Shown: positions 34,090 through 43,706, counted from the first letter of the stretch. The stretch is DNA of 64,000 bases from Bacillota bacterium (GCA_023408815.1 JAEYJO010000032.1:49715-113714); one strand, 5' to 3'. The notes: a model not told the origin generated them from the letters alone. Program-made: numbers and translations.

Positions 34090-34170
34090 GGTTTTAGGGG
34101 CTTCTCCCCTAACCAGAGGCACTTGTATTACAAAGTGCGTATCTGGCAAATCACCTGTAAGGGATTTGGT
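34090..34170 (+). other. Candidate origin of transfer (oriT)
   Basis: Three small inverted repeats are packed here: AGGGG/CCCCT (34096-34110), GCACTT/AAGTGC (34119-34138) and CAAATC/GATTTG (34147-34168). They lie 60-130 bp before the LPD28-mobC-relaxase genes. The AAGTGCG followed by a GGGATTT arm is reminiscent of nic regions of Gram-positive MobQ/MobP-type plasmids. The nick site was not determined. Confidence 0.45.
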
Positions 34171-34226
34171 TATAGGGGGAAGAGAAAAAAGCGGGAGGGA
34201 AATAGATAAAGAAGAAGGAGGTCAGA

Positions 34227-35384
34227 ATGAAGGAAATTGATGTGCAAAAAGAGCTGCTGGAGGAAGTAGAGATATTAGGTCACATGGGATTGTTTACAGA
34301 GTTTCGAGTGGATAAAAACACCGTTCCCCAAGGCGTACATTGTTATGAGCTGCGCTATGGAGATGACAATAGTTTTCCGGCTACATTAGAGGAAAGCGTA
34401 ACGGTAAACTATTTTGGTACCATTATTCTGCCGAAAAAACTGGAATTAGAAAGCGGAAGACGTTGGGTAGCTTATGAAGAATTCAGTTATACCGGAGAGC
34501 GGATGAAGCTGAAAGAATTTCAGCAAAAGGACAAACAGGAAGAACCAAAACTGATTCAAACATCGAAAGATCTGGTCGAGTTTTTAGAATCTCATGATAT
34601 TCTCTTTCCCATGACAGAAAAAGAAGCCGAGGTGCTGCTTGGCTATATGGGAGGACATGGGTATTTGTTAGGAGAACAGGAGGGGGGATTATTCCGGGGA
34701 GATTTGAGTTACGGACAAAATCGTATTTTGTGGGAGGAACATTCCATTGACGATGCCATTGATTCTGCCTGTGAATGGAATTATGAATTACTCCAAACTG
34801 CTGAAAAAGATAGGGAAAACCCCGATGACTTTTTTGATTTTATGAAGAAAAATACCTATTATGAATCTTTGCGTGGGGAGGAGCAGATTTTATCCGCAGC
34901 TTTTGACCGGACAAAGTATGGAAGGGAGGTACAGAACATGGCAGAAAGGCTGGCCAATGAATTTATCCAGAGCATGGAGCAAAAGGGTATTGCTCCGGCA
35001 GTAAAAGAGCTTGTAGAGCAAATTCAGAATAAAGAAGAAGGACAAGAGGTAAGAGAAGGGGGGACGTATGGGTTAGAAGTATTTGAGTATCAGGGGTATC
35101 ACTTTAAACCGCTTCGACAATTCGATTCCAAAACAGAGGATTTTTTTAGTGTAACAAGAGCACTTCGCAGTGATTCAAAACTTGGTTTTTTTGAGGCAGA
35201 CTATGGCGGACAGCAGAAAAGAGATTATAACTACGAGGGTTTTTACAAAGCCTCTACGGATAAGAATGCAGATGTTTTTCTCTGCATAGAGAATGGGAGA
35301 ACCTATGTACCTTGCGGCTATGAATTACAGGAATATGTAAAAGAAGCGTCTAAGGCAATATCGGAGAGGGGGAGGACAAGGTAA
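34227..35384 (+). CDS. LPD28-domain protein
   Basis: A 385-residue protein whose first 95 residues (ELLEEVEILGHMGLFTEFRVD, VPQGVHCYELRYGDD, SVTVNYFGTIIL) match the large-polyvalent-protein-associated domain LPD28 of ICEs. The C-terminal half (KDLVEFLESHDI to the end) is not recognised, but the ending FLCIENGRTYVPCGYELQEYV resembles other ICE cargo proteins. ATG 34227 follows AAGGAGG by 6 nt. Its stop is immediately followed by the mobC GTG. Role in the relaxosome or in recipient establishment is inferred. Confidence 0.65.
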   Translation: MKEIDVQKELLEEVEILGHMGLFTEFRVDKNTVPQGVHCYELRYGDDNSFPATLEESVTVNYFGTIILPKKLELESGRRWVAYEEFSYTGERMKLKEFQQKDKQEEPKLIQTSKDLVEFLESHDILFPMTEKEAEVLLGYMGGHGYLLGEQEGGLFRGDLSYGQNRILWEEHSIDDAIDSACEWNYELLQTAEKDRENPDDFFDFMKKNTYYESLRGEEQILSAAFDRTKYGREVQNMAERLANEFIQSMEQKGIAPAVKELVEQIQNKEEGQEVREGGTYGLEVFEYQGYHFKPLRQFDSKTEDFFSVTRALRSDSKLGFFEADYGGQQKRDYNYEGFYKASTDKNADVFLCIENGRTYVPCGYELQEYVKEASKAISERGRTR

Positions 35385-35714
35385 GTGGAGGAAAAGAGAG
35401 AAATCATCAAGCCGTTTCGCATGACAAAGCAGGAAGCACAGCAATTAAAGGAACGAGCGGGGGAAAGAAATTTAAAAGAATCCGCCTATCTGCGTCTTTT
35501 ACTATCCCAAAAGCTGAATGATTATCCGGAAATCCGTATCCTGTTAAAAGAACTGATTCATGAGGTCAATGCTGTTGGAAATAATATCAACCAGATTACG
35601 AGAAATTATAATTCCAAATTGTACCGGACTGAGGACAGAGAACTACTTTTCGCCTATATGAAAAAATTAAATCAGTCCGTAAGAGAGGTGGAAAAAAAGA
35701 TTGGCAATCAGTAA
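35385..35714 (+). CDS. mobC: MobC-like relaxosome protein
   Basis: A 109-residue DNA-binding protein with a ribbon-helix-helix start (IIKPFRMTKQEAQQLKERAG) and the MobC signature VNAVGNNINQITRNYN near 64-80. It helps the relaxase melt and nick oriT. GTG 35385 directly follows the LPD28 stop; the end overlaps the relaxase start by 14 nt. Confidence 0.88.
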   Translation: MEEKREIIKPFRMTKQEAQQLKERAGERNLKESAYLRLLLSQKLNDYPEIRILLKELIHEVNAVGNNINQITRNYNSKLYRTEDRELLFAYMKKLNQSVREVEKKIGNQ

Positions 35715-37212
35715 GATTCTTTCCATTGGAGATTGCGGAAGAGGGTATCATGGCAAGCATCTGAAACAGGCATTGGACTACATCAGTGCTCCGGAGAAAA
35801 CAGGTGGGGGAAGATGGGTAGCGGCATTAAACGGTCAGCCAGACTATATTTACGAACAGATGAGAGAGACAAAGGAGCAGTTTGGGAAGGTGGATAAGCG
35901 GCAGGGGTATCATTTTATGATTTCCTTTATAGAGGGAGAAGTCGATGCCGAAACCGCATTTGAAATCATTGGGAAGTTTGCAAAAGAATATATGGGCATG
36001 GATTATGAAGCCCTATATGCGGTTCATGATAATACCGATCATATTCATGGACACATTATCATGAACAGTGTCAGTTTTCGTACCGGAAAAAAATATCGTT
36101 ATGAAAAAGGGGACTGGGCAAAAAAGATTCAGCCCATCACGAACCGACTTTGTGAGGAGTATGGATTATCTACCATTGAAATAGCAGAAGATCGGGTGAA
36201 AGCATCTAAAAATTATCAGGAATGGAATGATTTTCGAGATGGGAATTATATTTGGGCGGATATGATAAAAAGAGACATAGATGCCTGCATTCTACAGGTT
36301 CCTACCTATGAAGCATTTCTGGATTTGATGAAAGAACTGGGCTATGAAATCAAAAATGCTTACCGAGAGGAGGGGAAATATCTTGCTTTGAAACCCATGG
36401 GGCTGACCCGGTTTCGTCGCTGTAAAACACTAGGAGAAGAGTATGGGGAGGAACGCATTCGCGAGAGAATACAGACAGAACAGTTATCCTCCTATTACAC
36501 TCGGAAACAGGAGAAGCAGCCAAGGCTTGTATACTGCAAGGTAAAACGATACCGGAGAGCAGAGTTATCCGGCATTCAAAAAAGGTATTTTGCAAAGCTA
36601 TACCGTACTGGACAATTAAAAAAGCGTCCTTACAGTCAGGCATGGAAATACCGGGAGGATATCCGCAGGATGAAGCAGATACAGGAAGAATACTTATTTC
36701 TATCCCGTCATAACATCAAGCAGGGAGCAGATATTGTGGCAGTCACAGTGCAACTGGCGGAGAAGAAAAAAGAAACGGCAAGGAAGAAAAGTAAGGTGTT
36801 TAAAGCGAGGGCAAGATTAAAATCGTTGTTTGATCTGGCAAAGGAGAGGGAGGGATTACAGGAAGGGGAAGCCTGCTTTCAAAGAGGGGAGACATTTTTT
36901 TCAGAGGAGCATGAACGCTTTGTGCAAATAGAGGAGAAGCTGAAAAAGGAAGGATATACCTTAGAACGGTTATTGGAATTAAAGGAGTATTATCGCAATG
37001 AGATTGCCCGGATTCGTGGGCAGGAGGCAGCGATATGTAAAGAAGAGAGGACAGCAAAGCGTATTCTGTCACAGCTTCAGGAAAAAAGCAGGGAAAAGGA
37101 GAAGGAAAAGCAACGAGAGGGGGAGAAAGAAAGGGAGAAGCAGAATCAGGAGCAACAAAAGAAAGAAAAGGAGATCAATCCGGTAAAAGTAGAAAAGCAG
37201 CCAAAACGATAG
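35701..37212 (+). CDS. MOB-family relaxase
   Basis: A 503-residue relaxase of the MobA/VirD2-like (MobP) class. It nicks oriT, stays bound to the 5' end and pilots the strand through the type IV channel. The three-histidine motif HDNTDHIHGHIIMNS lies near 108-120, and a candidate catalytic Tyr is in YHGKHLKQALDYIS near 13-26. The C-terminal 180 residues are strongly basic and coiled-coil-like, ending in runs of EK/QK. It starts with TTG 35701 inside the end of mobC, indicating coupling. Confidence 0.9.
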   Translation: MAISKILSIGDCGRGYHGKHLKQALDYISAPEKTGGGRWVAALNGQPDYIYEQMRETKEQFGKVDKRQGYHFMISFIEGEVDAETAFEIIGKFAKEYMGMDYEALYAVHDNTDHIHGHIIMNSVSFRTGKKYRYEKGDWAKKIQPITNRLCEEYGLSTIEIAEDRVKASKNYQEWNDFRDGNYIWADMIKRDIDACILQVPTYEAFLDLMKELGYEIKNAYREEGKYLALKPMGLTRFRRCKTLGEEYGEERIRERIQTEQLSSYYTRKQEKQPRLVYCKVKRYRRAELSGIQKRYFAKLYRTGQLKKRPYSQAWKYREDIRRMKQIQEEYLFLSRHNIKQGADIVAVTVQLAEKKKETARKKSKVFKARARLKSLFDLAKEREGLQEGEACFQRGETFFSEEHERFVQIEEKLKKEGYTLERLLELKEYYRNEIARIRGQEAAICKEERTAKRILSQLQEKSREKEKEKQREGEKEREKQNQEQQKKEKEINPVKVEKQPKR

Positions 37213-37252
37213 GCTGTATTTTTTTTACGAAAAATAGGAAAGGCAGGACAGA

Positions 37253-38410
37253 ATGCAGGAGAGAGAAAGAATAAGCAACATGGATTTTAAGGAATACCAA
37301 AATAACCTACGCAAGAATCCAAGGCTGACGGAGGAAATGCGTATGTTGATAGAGTCCGATTTACAGTTCGGACTTACCATTGCAGAAACAGAGGAATATT
37401 CCGGAAAAAAATATGATATTTCCCAGATGAAGGTCTATTCCAAATGTCTTAGGAATGGATGTTCCAAGGAGGCAATTGCAGTCATTACAAAAGAGGGATT
37501 AACCGGAGAGCAGATGGCAGTTGCTTTGGAATTTTATGAAAAAGGAGTCCTCCTATCCAAAGTAGAAGAAATTGTAGGGGATACCGGAAAGACTGCATTT
37601 GTCATGAAGCGGCTGCTACAAATCATAGCGGATAAAGCACAGGAAGCAGGAACAGTGCCGGGAGGGCAGGAGCCTTATACAAGAGAATTGTTAGAGCAGG
37701 TAAAGGAAATGGTAGAAAAAATGTCAAATCAGGAGGAAAGCTACGATGCCCTAAATGAAACATTACAGCAGATGAAAACCGCCGGGCAGGATGTAACCGT
37801 TCAAAATAATCTGCTGATACAGCTTCGGGAAAAAGACGGATTACTGGAAAAACAGCAGAACGAGATTAATGAAGCAAGAGTAACCATTGCAAGGCTTCGC
37901 AATGACATGGATGGGCTAAAAAAGGAAAAAGATACACTGGAAAGAAGAACGGAGACGATGGGAGAGGAAATAGAAGAGAGAAATCGGCAGTTAAGCACCT
38001 TTCAAAAATCAAAGGAACGAAAAGATCCTTTGGAAGAAAAAACATCGGGAAAAGGGGAGCAGGAAGTACCAATTCCACACATACCCCCAATGGAATACCA
38101 AACTGGCATAGTAGATGAAAGCGGCAGAATTCTTCAAGTTGTCTCGATAGAACCACAAAGGAAAAAGAAGGAAATCCCTGCCTTGACCGCATTCTTTTCT
38201 AAAGTATCGTCCAAAAAGAAGATAGACCTTGTAAAACTGTTGGCACAAAAGAATCTGGAAAGAGAGCAGCTTGCACAGATTAAGATTGCCATAGAAAAGG
38301 GATTATCAGAAAAACAGCTTCTTGTGTTAATCAACAACGTGATTTCGGCGGAACAAATGGAGGAAATCATTGAGATTGCTGTATTGGAAAATAAAATGGA
38401 GGAGGCATAA
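37253..38410 (+). CDS. ICE coiled-coil protein, function unknown
   Basis: A 385-residue soluble protein. The first 130 residues form short repeated helices (GLTIAETEEY... CSKEAIAVITKEGLTGEQMAVALEFYEKGV), a long coiled coil follows at about 165-265, and the C-terminal 90 residues are helical again (DLVKLLAQKNLEREQLAQIK). No family is recognised. ATG 37253 has GGCAGG nearby; ATG 37280 is an alternative. It lies between relaxase and PcfB and overlaps no neighbour, so a mobilisation accessory role is likely. Confidence 0.6.
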   Translation: MQERERISNMDFKEYQNNLRKNPRLTEEMRMLIESDLQFGLTIAETEEYSGKKYDISQMKVYSKCLRNGCSKEAIAVITKEGLTGEQMAVALEFYEKGVLLSKVEEIVGDTGKTAFVMKRLLQIIADKAQEAGTVPGGQEPYTRELLEQVKEMVEKMSNQEESYDALNETLQQMKTAGQDVTVQNNLLIQLREKDGLLEKQQNEINEARVTIARLRNDMDGLKKEKDTLERRTETMGEEIEERNRQLSTFQKSKERKDPLEEKTSGKGEQEVPIPHIPPMEYQTGIVDESGRILQVVSIEPQRKKKEIPALTAFFSKVSSKKKIDLVKLLAQKNLEREQLAQIKIAIEKGLSEKQLLVLINNVISAEQMEEIIEIAVLENKMEEA

Positions 38411-38413
38411 GGC

Positions 38414-38875
38414 ATGGAGATGATTGAAGTTACACAGACACTGGTTCATATTCATAAAAATATGCCAAATTTGGTACAAGAAGAACAGGAGCTTGCTGCC
38501 AGATTTGTGCTTCGAACCGGTGATTTGGAATTGACCAATAAACTGCTTGCAGACCTTTCACAGCCGGAAGCCGAACCGGAAAGAATCCGTCAAAAATTTG
38601 AGGTTTTTATGGAAGAGGTATCTCCTTTGGCAGAGCAGTTAGAGGGACTGTTGATTGCACTGGAGGAGTATCGGATACAGCAGGAAAAGAAGATACAACT
38701 GCTAAGTGGTATCCTGTTAGGAAGTCAGGCAATCAAATCAAAGACAGATGAGAGAAACAAACAGACGGCAAAAAAAGAGCAGCAGGAGCAAGAAAAAGAA
38801 GCGAAAGAAGAAAAGGAGGAGAACCATGTCGGAAGAAATTCAGCAGGCGGTGCAAATTATCCGGGTCGGCTATGA
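38414..38875 (+). CDS. Small helical ICE protein
   Basis: A 153-residue protein, mostly helical and acidic, with an E/K-rich end. It begins 3 nt after the preceding gene and overlaps the PcfB-like start by 50 nt. No family recognised; conserved position beside pcfB suggests a coupling-complex accessory. Confidence 0.55.
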   Translation: MEMIEVTQTLVHIHKNMPNLVQEEQELAARFVLRTGDLELTNKLLADLSQPEAEPERIRQKFEVFMEEVSPLAEQLEGLLIALEEYRIQQEKKIQLLSGILLGSQAIKSKTDERNKQTAKKEQQEQEKEAKEEKEENHVGRNSAGGANYPGRL

Positions 38876-39941
38876 TGGGATAGAAATTGCCATGAAAATG
38901 GGAAGTGCCTCTCTTTCCCAGATGAAGAATGCAGTGGATTTTCTCCTTGCACTCCTAGACCGTGAAAAATCAATAGGAAAGACCAATATACGAAAGCTTT
39001 TGCAAAAAGGAGGGGATTTGCAGGTCTTTCAGTTTGATACGGAGGAATTAAGACAGGTGGAAAAGATGGCAAAAAAGTATGGAATCCTCTATTCTGTCTT
39101 ACCGGATATCAACAAAGCCGATGGAAAGAGTGAAATTATCTTTCATAGTGAAGCAGTTCCCCGTATCAATATGATGATGCAGAAACTGAAATTCGGAGCG
39201 ATTGCAACCTTTGATGATTACTTGAAAAATGGAGAGGAAAAGGAGATGGATCAAGTCCTTTCCTTTCAAAAGGGACAAACGAGGGGGAAGGATAGCCTCC
39301 ACACGGCACCCGCAAAACAAACAGGCGATTTATTAGCGGGACTGCTTGAGAAGGTCGGTCATTTTGTCATGGAAAAGGCAAGTATTCGTGTGGAGGAGAT
39401 TGAAGAAACGTTTGGAATAGAGACAGAACAGGCAAAAAAGATTGTGGGTCAGCTTGAAAAAATCGGGGTAATTTCGGGAGAAAAGGAGGGGCTGCATACG
39501 GTGCTCATGCAGAAAGAGGAATTTCTGAAACGGATGAAAGGATATCAGGAACTAGCACAGCGGATGCAGACCGTGTCAGCCATGCAAAATCCAGATGTTG
39601 TGGATATTACGATTACCAAAAAGCTGATTGCCGAGGAAAATGACCATGCTGTAAAAACAAGAGTGCCGGGAACCTGGGGAGAAAACGCAAGATATCTTTG
39701 GGTGGAGAAGAAAAAAGCAATGGAGATTCATGAGGGAAAAACAATACTTACCTTTTTAGACCGTGAAAAAGAGTATAAGATGTATTCCGCTGAAAACAAA
39801 ATTGTTGCGACTCTATCTGGAAGTGAACTTTATGAAAAACACTATGACAGCGTAGCGGCAGAAATCAGAAAGCGGTATCAAGCAGCAGAAAAGAAGGCAG
39901 CGCAGGTCAAGGCAAAAGCTCCCAGGCCCAAAAGGAGGTAG
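38826..39941 (+). CDS. PcfB-like protein (DUF3801)
   Basis: A 371-residue protein. Residues 1-140 (IRVGYDGIEIAMKMGSASLS ... FGAIATFDDYL) match PcfB/DUF3801, the partner that links the relaxosome to the VirD4 coupling protein PcfC in pCF10-type systems. A winged-helix-like part follows (about 180-235, LLEKVGHFVMEKASIRVEEI), which is an extension over the short PcfB. I start it at ATG 38826, 6 nt after AGGAGG; the frame is open to 38748, but that part is K/R-rich and overlaps the previous gene. VirD4 follows 6 nt later. Confidence 0.78.
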   Translation: MSEEIQQAVQIIRVGYDGIEIAMKMGSASLSQMKNAVDFLLALLDREKSIGKTNIRKLLQKGGDLQVFQFDTEELRQVEKMAKKYGILYSVLPDINKADGKSEIIFHSEAVPRINMMMQKLKFGAIATFDDYLKNGEEKEMDQVLSFQKGQTRGKDSLHTAPAKQTGDLLAGLLEKVGHFVMEKASIRVEEIEETFGIETEQAKKIVGQLEKIGVISGEKEGLHTVLMQKEEFLKRMKGYQELAQRMQTVSAMQNPDVVDITITKKLIAEENDHAVKTRVPGTWGENARYLWVEKKKAMEIHEGKTILTFLDREKEYKMYSAENKIVATLSGSELYEKHYDSVAAEIRKRYQAAEKKAAQVKAKAPRPKRR

Positions 39942-39947
39942 CTGACA

Positions 39948-42155
39948 GTGGAACCAAAAAGAAGAAAAGTGTTGCCGTGGTTTATCGTACTGGGTGCCAT
40001 ACTTAGTGGATATGGAGGATATCTGTTAAATGGTGCATGGAAACCGGGAAGCAATATTAATGAATTTCTTTCAGCATTTCAGGGTGTATGGGAAGCACCC
40101 CTTCATAATTATTATAATGAAACAACAATAAGAGCAGTAGGAATAGCCGTAATCGTCTATGCTACTGCTCTTTTACTGTATCTGACCAGCCAAAAAAGTT
40201 ATATGCCGGGAAAGGAGTTTGGAACGGCACGGTTTGCCGAGGTGAAGGCAGCAAATAAAATTCTGGCAGATAAAGACGCCGGATATAATCGTATTTTAAG
40301 TCAAAATATTCGTATGAGTCTAAATACCAGACAAACAAAACTCAATAATAACGTGCTTATCATCGGAGGTTCTGGGGCAGGAAAGACTTTTTATGAAGTA
40401 AAACCAAACTTAATGCAGATGCCGCATCACTGTTCCTTTATCGCAACCGACCCCAAGGGAGAAATCTTACGAAGCTGCGGGCAGATGCTAAAGGATAACG
40501 GCTATCACGTAAAGGTCATTAATCTGTTAGAAATGGAGAAGTCCGATTGCTATAACCCCTTTGCCTATATCAGAGAAGAAACGGACATTGTAAAGCTGAT
40601 TACAAACCTGATATCAAACACCACACCAAAAGGTGCCACCCCCTCTGATCCATTTTGGGAAAAAGCGGAAGGTTTATTTTTGCAGGCAATCTTTTACTAT
40701 GTGTGGTTAGAGGAGCCTCCTGTAAAACGAAACTTTGAAACTGTATTAAAGCTGCTTGGAGAAGCAGAAGTAACTGAGCAGAATAAGCCCTCCAGACTGG
40801 ATGTGAGAATGAAATTTTTAGAGGAAACCTCGCCCCTAGGGGCGGCTCATCCTGCGGTCAAGCAATATAACAAATGTATGCGTGGTGCAGGTGATACCGT
40901 TCGCTCCATTATTATATCTGCCAACTCCCGTCTTGCCTTTTTAGAAAACAAGCAAGTACTTCGTATGCTTTCCAAAGATGATATGAATCTTGCCGAACTT
41001 GGTATTGGTGTCAATGGTGACGGGGAGACAAAGACGGCGTTATTTTGTGTAATTCCGGATTCCGATAAGTCTTACAACTTTATCATTGGTATGCTGTACA
41101 CTCAAATATTTCAGGAACTATACCATCAGGCAGATTTTAACTGCGGAGGCAGGTTGCCGATTCACGTTACCTTTTTGTTAGATGAATTTAGCAACGTGGC
41201 ACTGCCGGATGATTATTGTTCTCTGCTTTCTACTATGCGAAGCAGAGAAATCAGCAGTGTTATTATCATACAGAATCTGGCACAGATTAAAGCACTGTTT
41301 AAGGATACCTGGGAAACAATTCCCGGCAACTGCGACACCTTGGTGTACCTTGGCGGCAATGAGCAAAGTACGCATAAGTACATTTCCGAACTGCTTGGAA
41401 AGGGAACCATAGATAAACGCTCCAGCGGTGAAACCAAGGGCAGACAGGGGAGTTCTTCAAGAAACTATGATGTGCTAGGCAGAGAATTATTTACTCCCGA
41501 TGAAGTACGGAAACTGGACAATAAGAAATGTCTGATTTTTATTCGGGGACTTGATCCGATTTTAGACGGAAAGTACATTCCTTTTGCACATCCTGCCTTT
41601 TCACAGACGGCTGATGGAGAGGGAACGCCCTATGTTCATATTCCCATACAAAAAAGAAAGGCAATGGGAAGCTCTTATGAGCTGCTAAGCTCAAAAGCTC
41701 TTTCTTATTATGAGGGATTAAAGGAGAAGGGGGAAATAGTTTACATAGATTCTGTATCTTATGAGGAATTTGAACTCTTAACGGAGCTGGAACTAAAAAA
41801 ACGCTTTCTTACCCTTGATGAAATGGTACAGCAGGAAAGACATCATCGAGAGCAGGCACAGGAATTAGAGTATGCACCAGAGACAGAGGAAGAAAAAGAA
41901 GCAGTGCCAGATAGAAAAGCGTCCATAAAAAGAATCGGACATAATGAACCCCAATTCTCGTTACAGGGTGAAGATACCATTATGAATCGTATGGCACAGT
42001 GGCAGTATTCCAAAGAACAGAAAGCAGAGCTTCATAAGATGATTGCACTTGGTATGCCGCAAAAAAGAATCCTTGAACTATTTTATCCAAATACGGATGT
42101 AGCTCAAATGAAGGAAAGCAGAAGAACATACCGCCCGATGAAAATCAGTGAGTAA
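39948..42155 (+). CDS. virD4: VirD4/TraG-type coupling protein
   Basis: A 735-residue ATPase that recruits the relaxase-DNA complex to the transfer channel. Two N-terminal TM helices (about 8-26 and 62-82) anchor it. Walker A IIGGSGAGKT lies near 134-143, Walker B VTFLLDEFSNV near 405, and the C-terminal 130 residues are a charged tail. Length and motifs match PcfC/VirD4. GTG 39948 follows GGAGGTAG. Its ORF is followed by a structured non-coding stretch before the pilin-like gene. Confidence 0.93.
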   Translation: MEPKRRKVLPWFIVLGAILSGYGGYLLNGAWKPGSNINEFLSAFQGVWEAPLHNYYNETTIRAVGIAVIVYATALLLYLTSQKSYMPGKEFGTARFAEVKAANKILADKDAGYNRILSQNIRMSLNTRQTKLNNNVLIIGGSGAGKTFYEVKPNLMQMPHHCSFIATDPKGEILRSCGQMLKDNGYHVKVINLLEMEKSDCYNPFAYIREETDIVKLITNLISNTTPKGATPSDPFWEKAEGLFLQAIFYYVWLEEPPVKRNFETVLKLLGEAEVTEQNKPSRLDVRMKFLEETSPLGAAHPAVKQYNKCMRGAGDTVRSIIISANSRLAFLENKQVLRMLSKDDMNLAELGIGVNGDGETKTALFCVIPDSDKSYNFIIGMLYTQIFQELYHQADFNCGGRLPIHVTFLLDEFSNVALPDDYCSLLSTMRSREISSVIIIQNLAQIKALFKDTWETIPGNCDTLVYLGGNEQSTHKYISELLGKGTIDKRSSGETKGRQGSSSRNYDVLGRELFTPDEVRKLDNKKCLIFIRGLDPILDGKYIPFAHPAFSQTADGEGTPYVHIPIQKRKAMGSSYELLSSKALSYYEGLKEKGEIVYIDSVSYEEFELLTELELKKRFLTLDEMVQQERHHREQAQELEYAPETEEEKEAVPDRKASIKRIGHNEPQFSLQGEDTIMNRMAQWQYSKEQKAELHKMIALGMPQKRILELFYPNTDVAQMKESRRTYRPMKISE

Positions 42156-42204
42156 CTAAATGGATACAGAAGGAACAGATTTTAAAGGTGGTGGTGAAAG
42201 CAAA

Positions 42205-42370
42205 AACATGCTGGAGAAAGTCCAGCTTATTTAAATTTCGGGGAAGAAATCCCGTTTTCATAAAGAACAACAAACAAAGACAGATTGGAATGTGCATCAT
42301 TCCATTCGGAGCAAAGCCGGATTGGAAGGGGATAGATTCCAGTCTGGCTGCTACGCTTTGCTGTCAGCAA
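42205..42370 (+). ncRNA. Structured RNA region upstream of the VirB2-like gene
   Basis: Several hairpins follow each other: GCTGGA/TCCAGC (42210-42226), CGGG/CCCG (42239-42254), and a long one with AGCAAAG/CTTTGCT (42310-42316 with 42356-42362) and CCGGATTGGAA/TTCCAGTCTGG (42317-42327 with 42337-42347). A 61-codon open frame across it looks spurious. Likely a processing or control element in the 5' UTR. Confidence 0.4.
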
Positions 42371-42389
42371 TAAAGAAAAGGAGATTAGA

Positions 42390-42743
42390 ATGAATCAGAC
42401 AAATTTAAAGCTAAAAAAGCATGAAATAAAAAAGGGATTATCAAAGAAGAAGAAGAAAGTGACCGGGTTTCTTGGTATGGCATATTTGATGCTGACTGTA
42501 GCACCAATGAGAGCGTTTGCTGCCGGAACCAGCGTGGTGACACAGCCCCTCGATAACTTAAAGACCTTAGTTATCGCCGTGATTGGAGCGGTCGGTGTGA
42601 TTATTTTAGCCAAAAATGTCATGGAGTTTGCACAAGCCTATCAGCAGCAGGATTCTTCTACCATGAACTCTGCCCTAAAAGGAATTGTGGCAGGTGTAAT
42701 GATGGCGGGTATTTCTACCGTGCTTGCATTTCTTGGATTTTAG
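42390..42743 (+). CDS. Maff2-family / VirB2-like pilin
   Basis: A 117-residue membrane protein. A basic N-terminus (KLKKHEIKKGLSKKKKK) and a hydrophobic segment ending in AFA form a signal-peptide-like start (cleavage near 45). Two hydrophobic helices follow (about 58-78 and 95-115) separated by a polar loop FAQAYQQQDSSTMNSA. This matches Maff2 mobile-element proteins, which have VirB2-like topology. AAAAGGAG lies 8 nt before ATG 42390. It sits between VirD4 and the VirB6-like gene. Confidence 0.8.
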   Translation: MNQTNLKLKKHEIKKGLSKKKKKVTGFLGMAYLMLTVAPMRAFAAGTSVVTQPLDNLKTLVIAVIGAVGVIILAKNVMEFAQAYQQQDSSTMNSALKGIVAGVMMAGISTVLAFLGF

Positions 42744-42809
42744 GAGAAGAAAGCAGAAGAGGGGGCAGTGTGTGACTGTCCTCTTACGAAAGGAAAGGGG
42801 TGAGAAACA

Positions 42810-43652
42810 GTGGATTTACTAAAAATGGGAAACTATATCCTAGATCTTTTATCCATGGTATTTGGCTTTTGGAATAATCAAGTCAGTCTGGTCTTTGCCA
42901 TGCTAGGACAATCCCCAGTCGGCTTTAAAGGAGGAGGTCCATGGGGAGTCATAGAAGGAATTGAGCCGATTTTTGTGGCAGTGGGGTCTTCTCTTGTGGT
43001 GTTATTCTTTGTCATTGGATTTTGTTCCGAAAGTGTAGATATCAGAGAAGATATGCGATTTGAAGTAATTCTTCGTATGCTGATGCGCTTAGGTCTGGCG
43101 CAGTGGCTTGTGGCAAACAATGTCACCATTATGAAAGCCGTGTTTACTTCGGTTGGAAATCTGGTGGGGCTGCTATCAGTTGGAGGGCAGACCACACTAG
43201 CCATTGACAGTACGCAGGCAGAGATTATCAAGAATCTTGGATTCTGGCCGGGACTGATTATGCTAATACTTGCGGCACTTCTAAGTGTAATTGTCATCAT
43301 CTGTGGATTTTTTTTGATTTATACGGTGTATTTTCGGTTCTTAAAAATACTGATTATTGTACCGATTGGGTCTATTGCCATGGCAACACTGGCAGGGAAC
43401 CGGAATGTTTCGCATACGGCAAGTACCTATACCAAACATTTTCTGTCTGTGGTGTTTGAAGCTGTTACTATGGCACTGGCAATTATCTTATGTAACGCTT
43501 TTATCAGTGCCGGACTTCCGTCGTTTACCGGGAATTACGCAGACTGGGCAAAAACATTGATTTATCTGTGCGAAATGACCTTTACCATTGCACTTACGGT
43601 AGGAAGCGTAAAGGGCGCACAAAATCTTACCAGCAGAGCACTTGGATTATAG
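42810..43652 (+). CDS. VirB6/TrbL-like channel protein
   Basis: A 280-residue polytopic membrane protein with about six hydrophobic segments (near 8-30, 55-75, 88-108, 150-180, 185-200, 215-240 and 250-272). Conserved-looking parts include FKGGGPWGVIEGIEP and ASTYTKHFLSVVFEA. Size and position between the VirB2-like and PrgI genes fit the TrbL/VirB6 inner-membrane channel. GTG 42810 follows AAAGGGG. Confidence 0.8.
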   Translation: MDLLKMGNYILDLLSMVFGFWNNQVSLVFAMLGQSPVGFKGGGPWGVIEGIEPIFVAVGSSLVVLFFVIGFCSESVDIREDMRFEVILRMLMRLGLAQWLVANNVTIMKAVFTSVGNLVGLLSVGGQTTLAIDSTQAEIIKNLGFWPGLIMLILAALLSVIVIICGFFLIYTVYFRFLKILIIVPIGSIAMATLAGNRNVSHTASTYTKHFLSVVFEAVTMALAIILCNAFISAGLPSFTGNYADWAKTLIYLCEMTFTIALTVGSVKGAQNLTSRALGL

Positions 43653-43706
43653 AAGAAAAGCTGGGAAAGAAAAAGAACAGAGAATAGGAAAAGGAGGAAG
43701 ATAAAT

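Noticed and set aside
42188..42373. 61-codon frame between virD4 and the VirB2-like gene
   Set aside because: It crosses several strong hairpins and shows no protein-like composition; only a GTG start with an AAAGGTGG-like lead supports it.
42390..42743. Counting the Maff2/VirB2-like protein as a sixth member of the small pilin-like family
   Set aside because: It has a signal-peptide-like start and lacks the MKEI-E-Y-G motif; it belongs to the type IV conjugation system.
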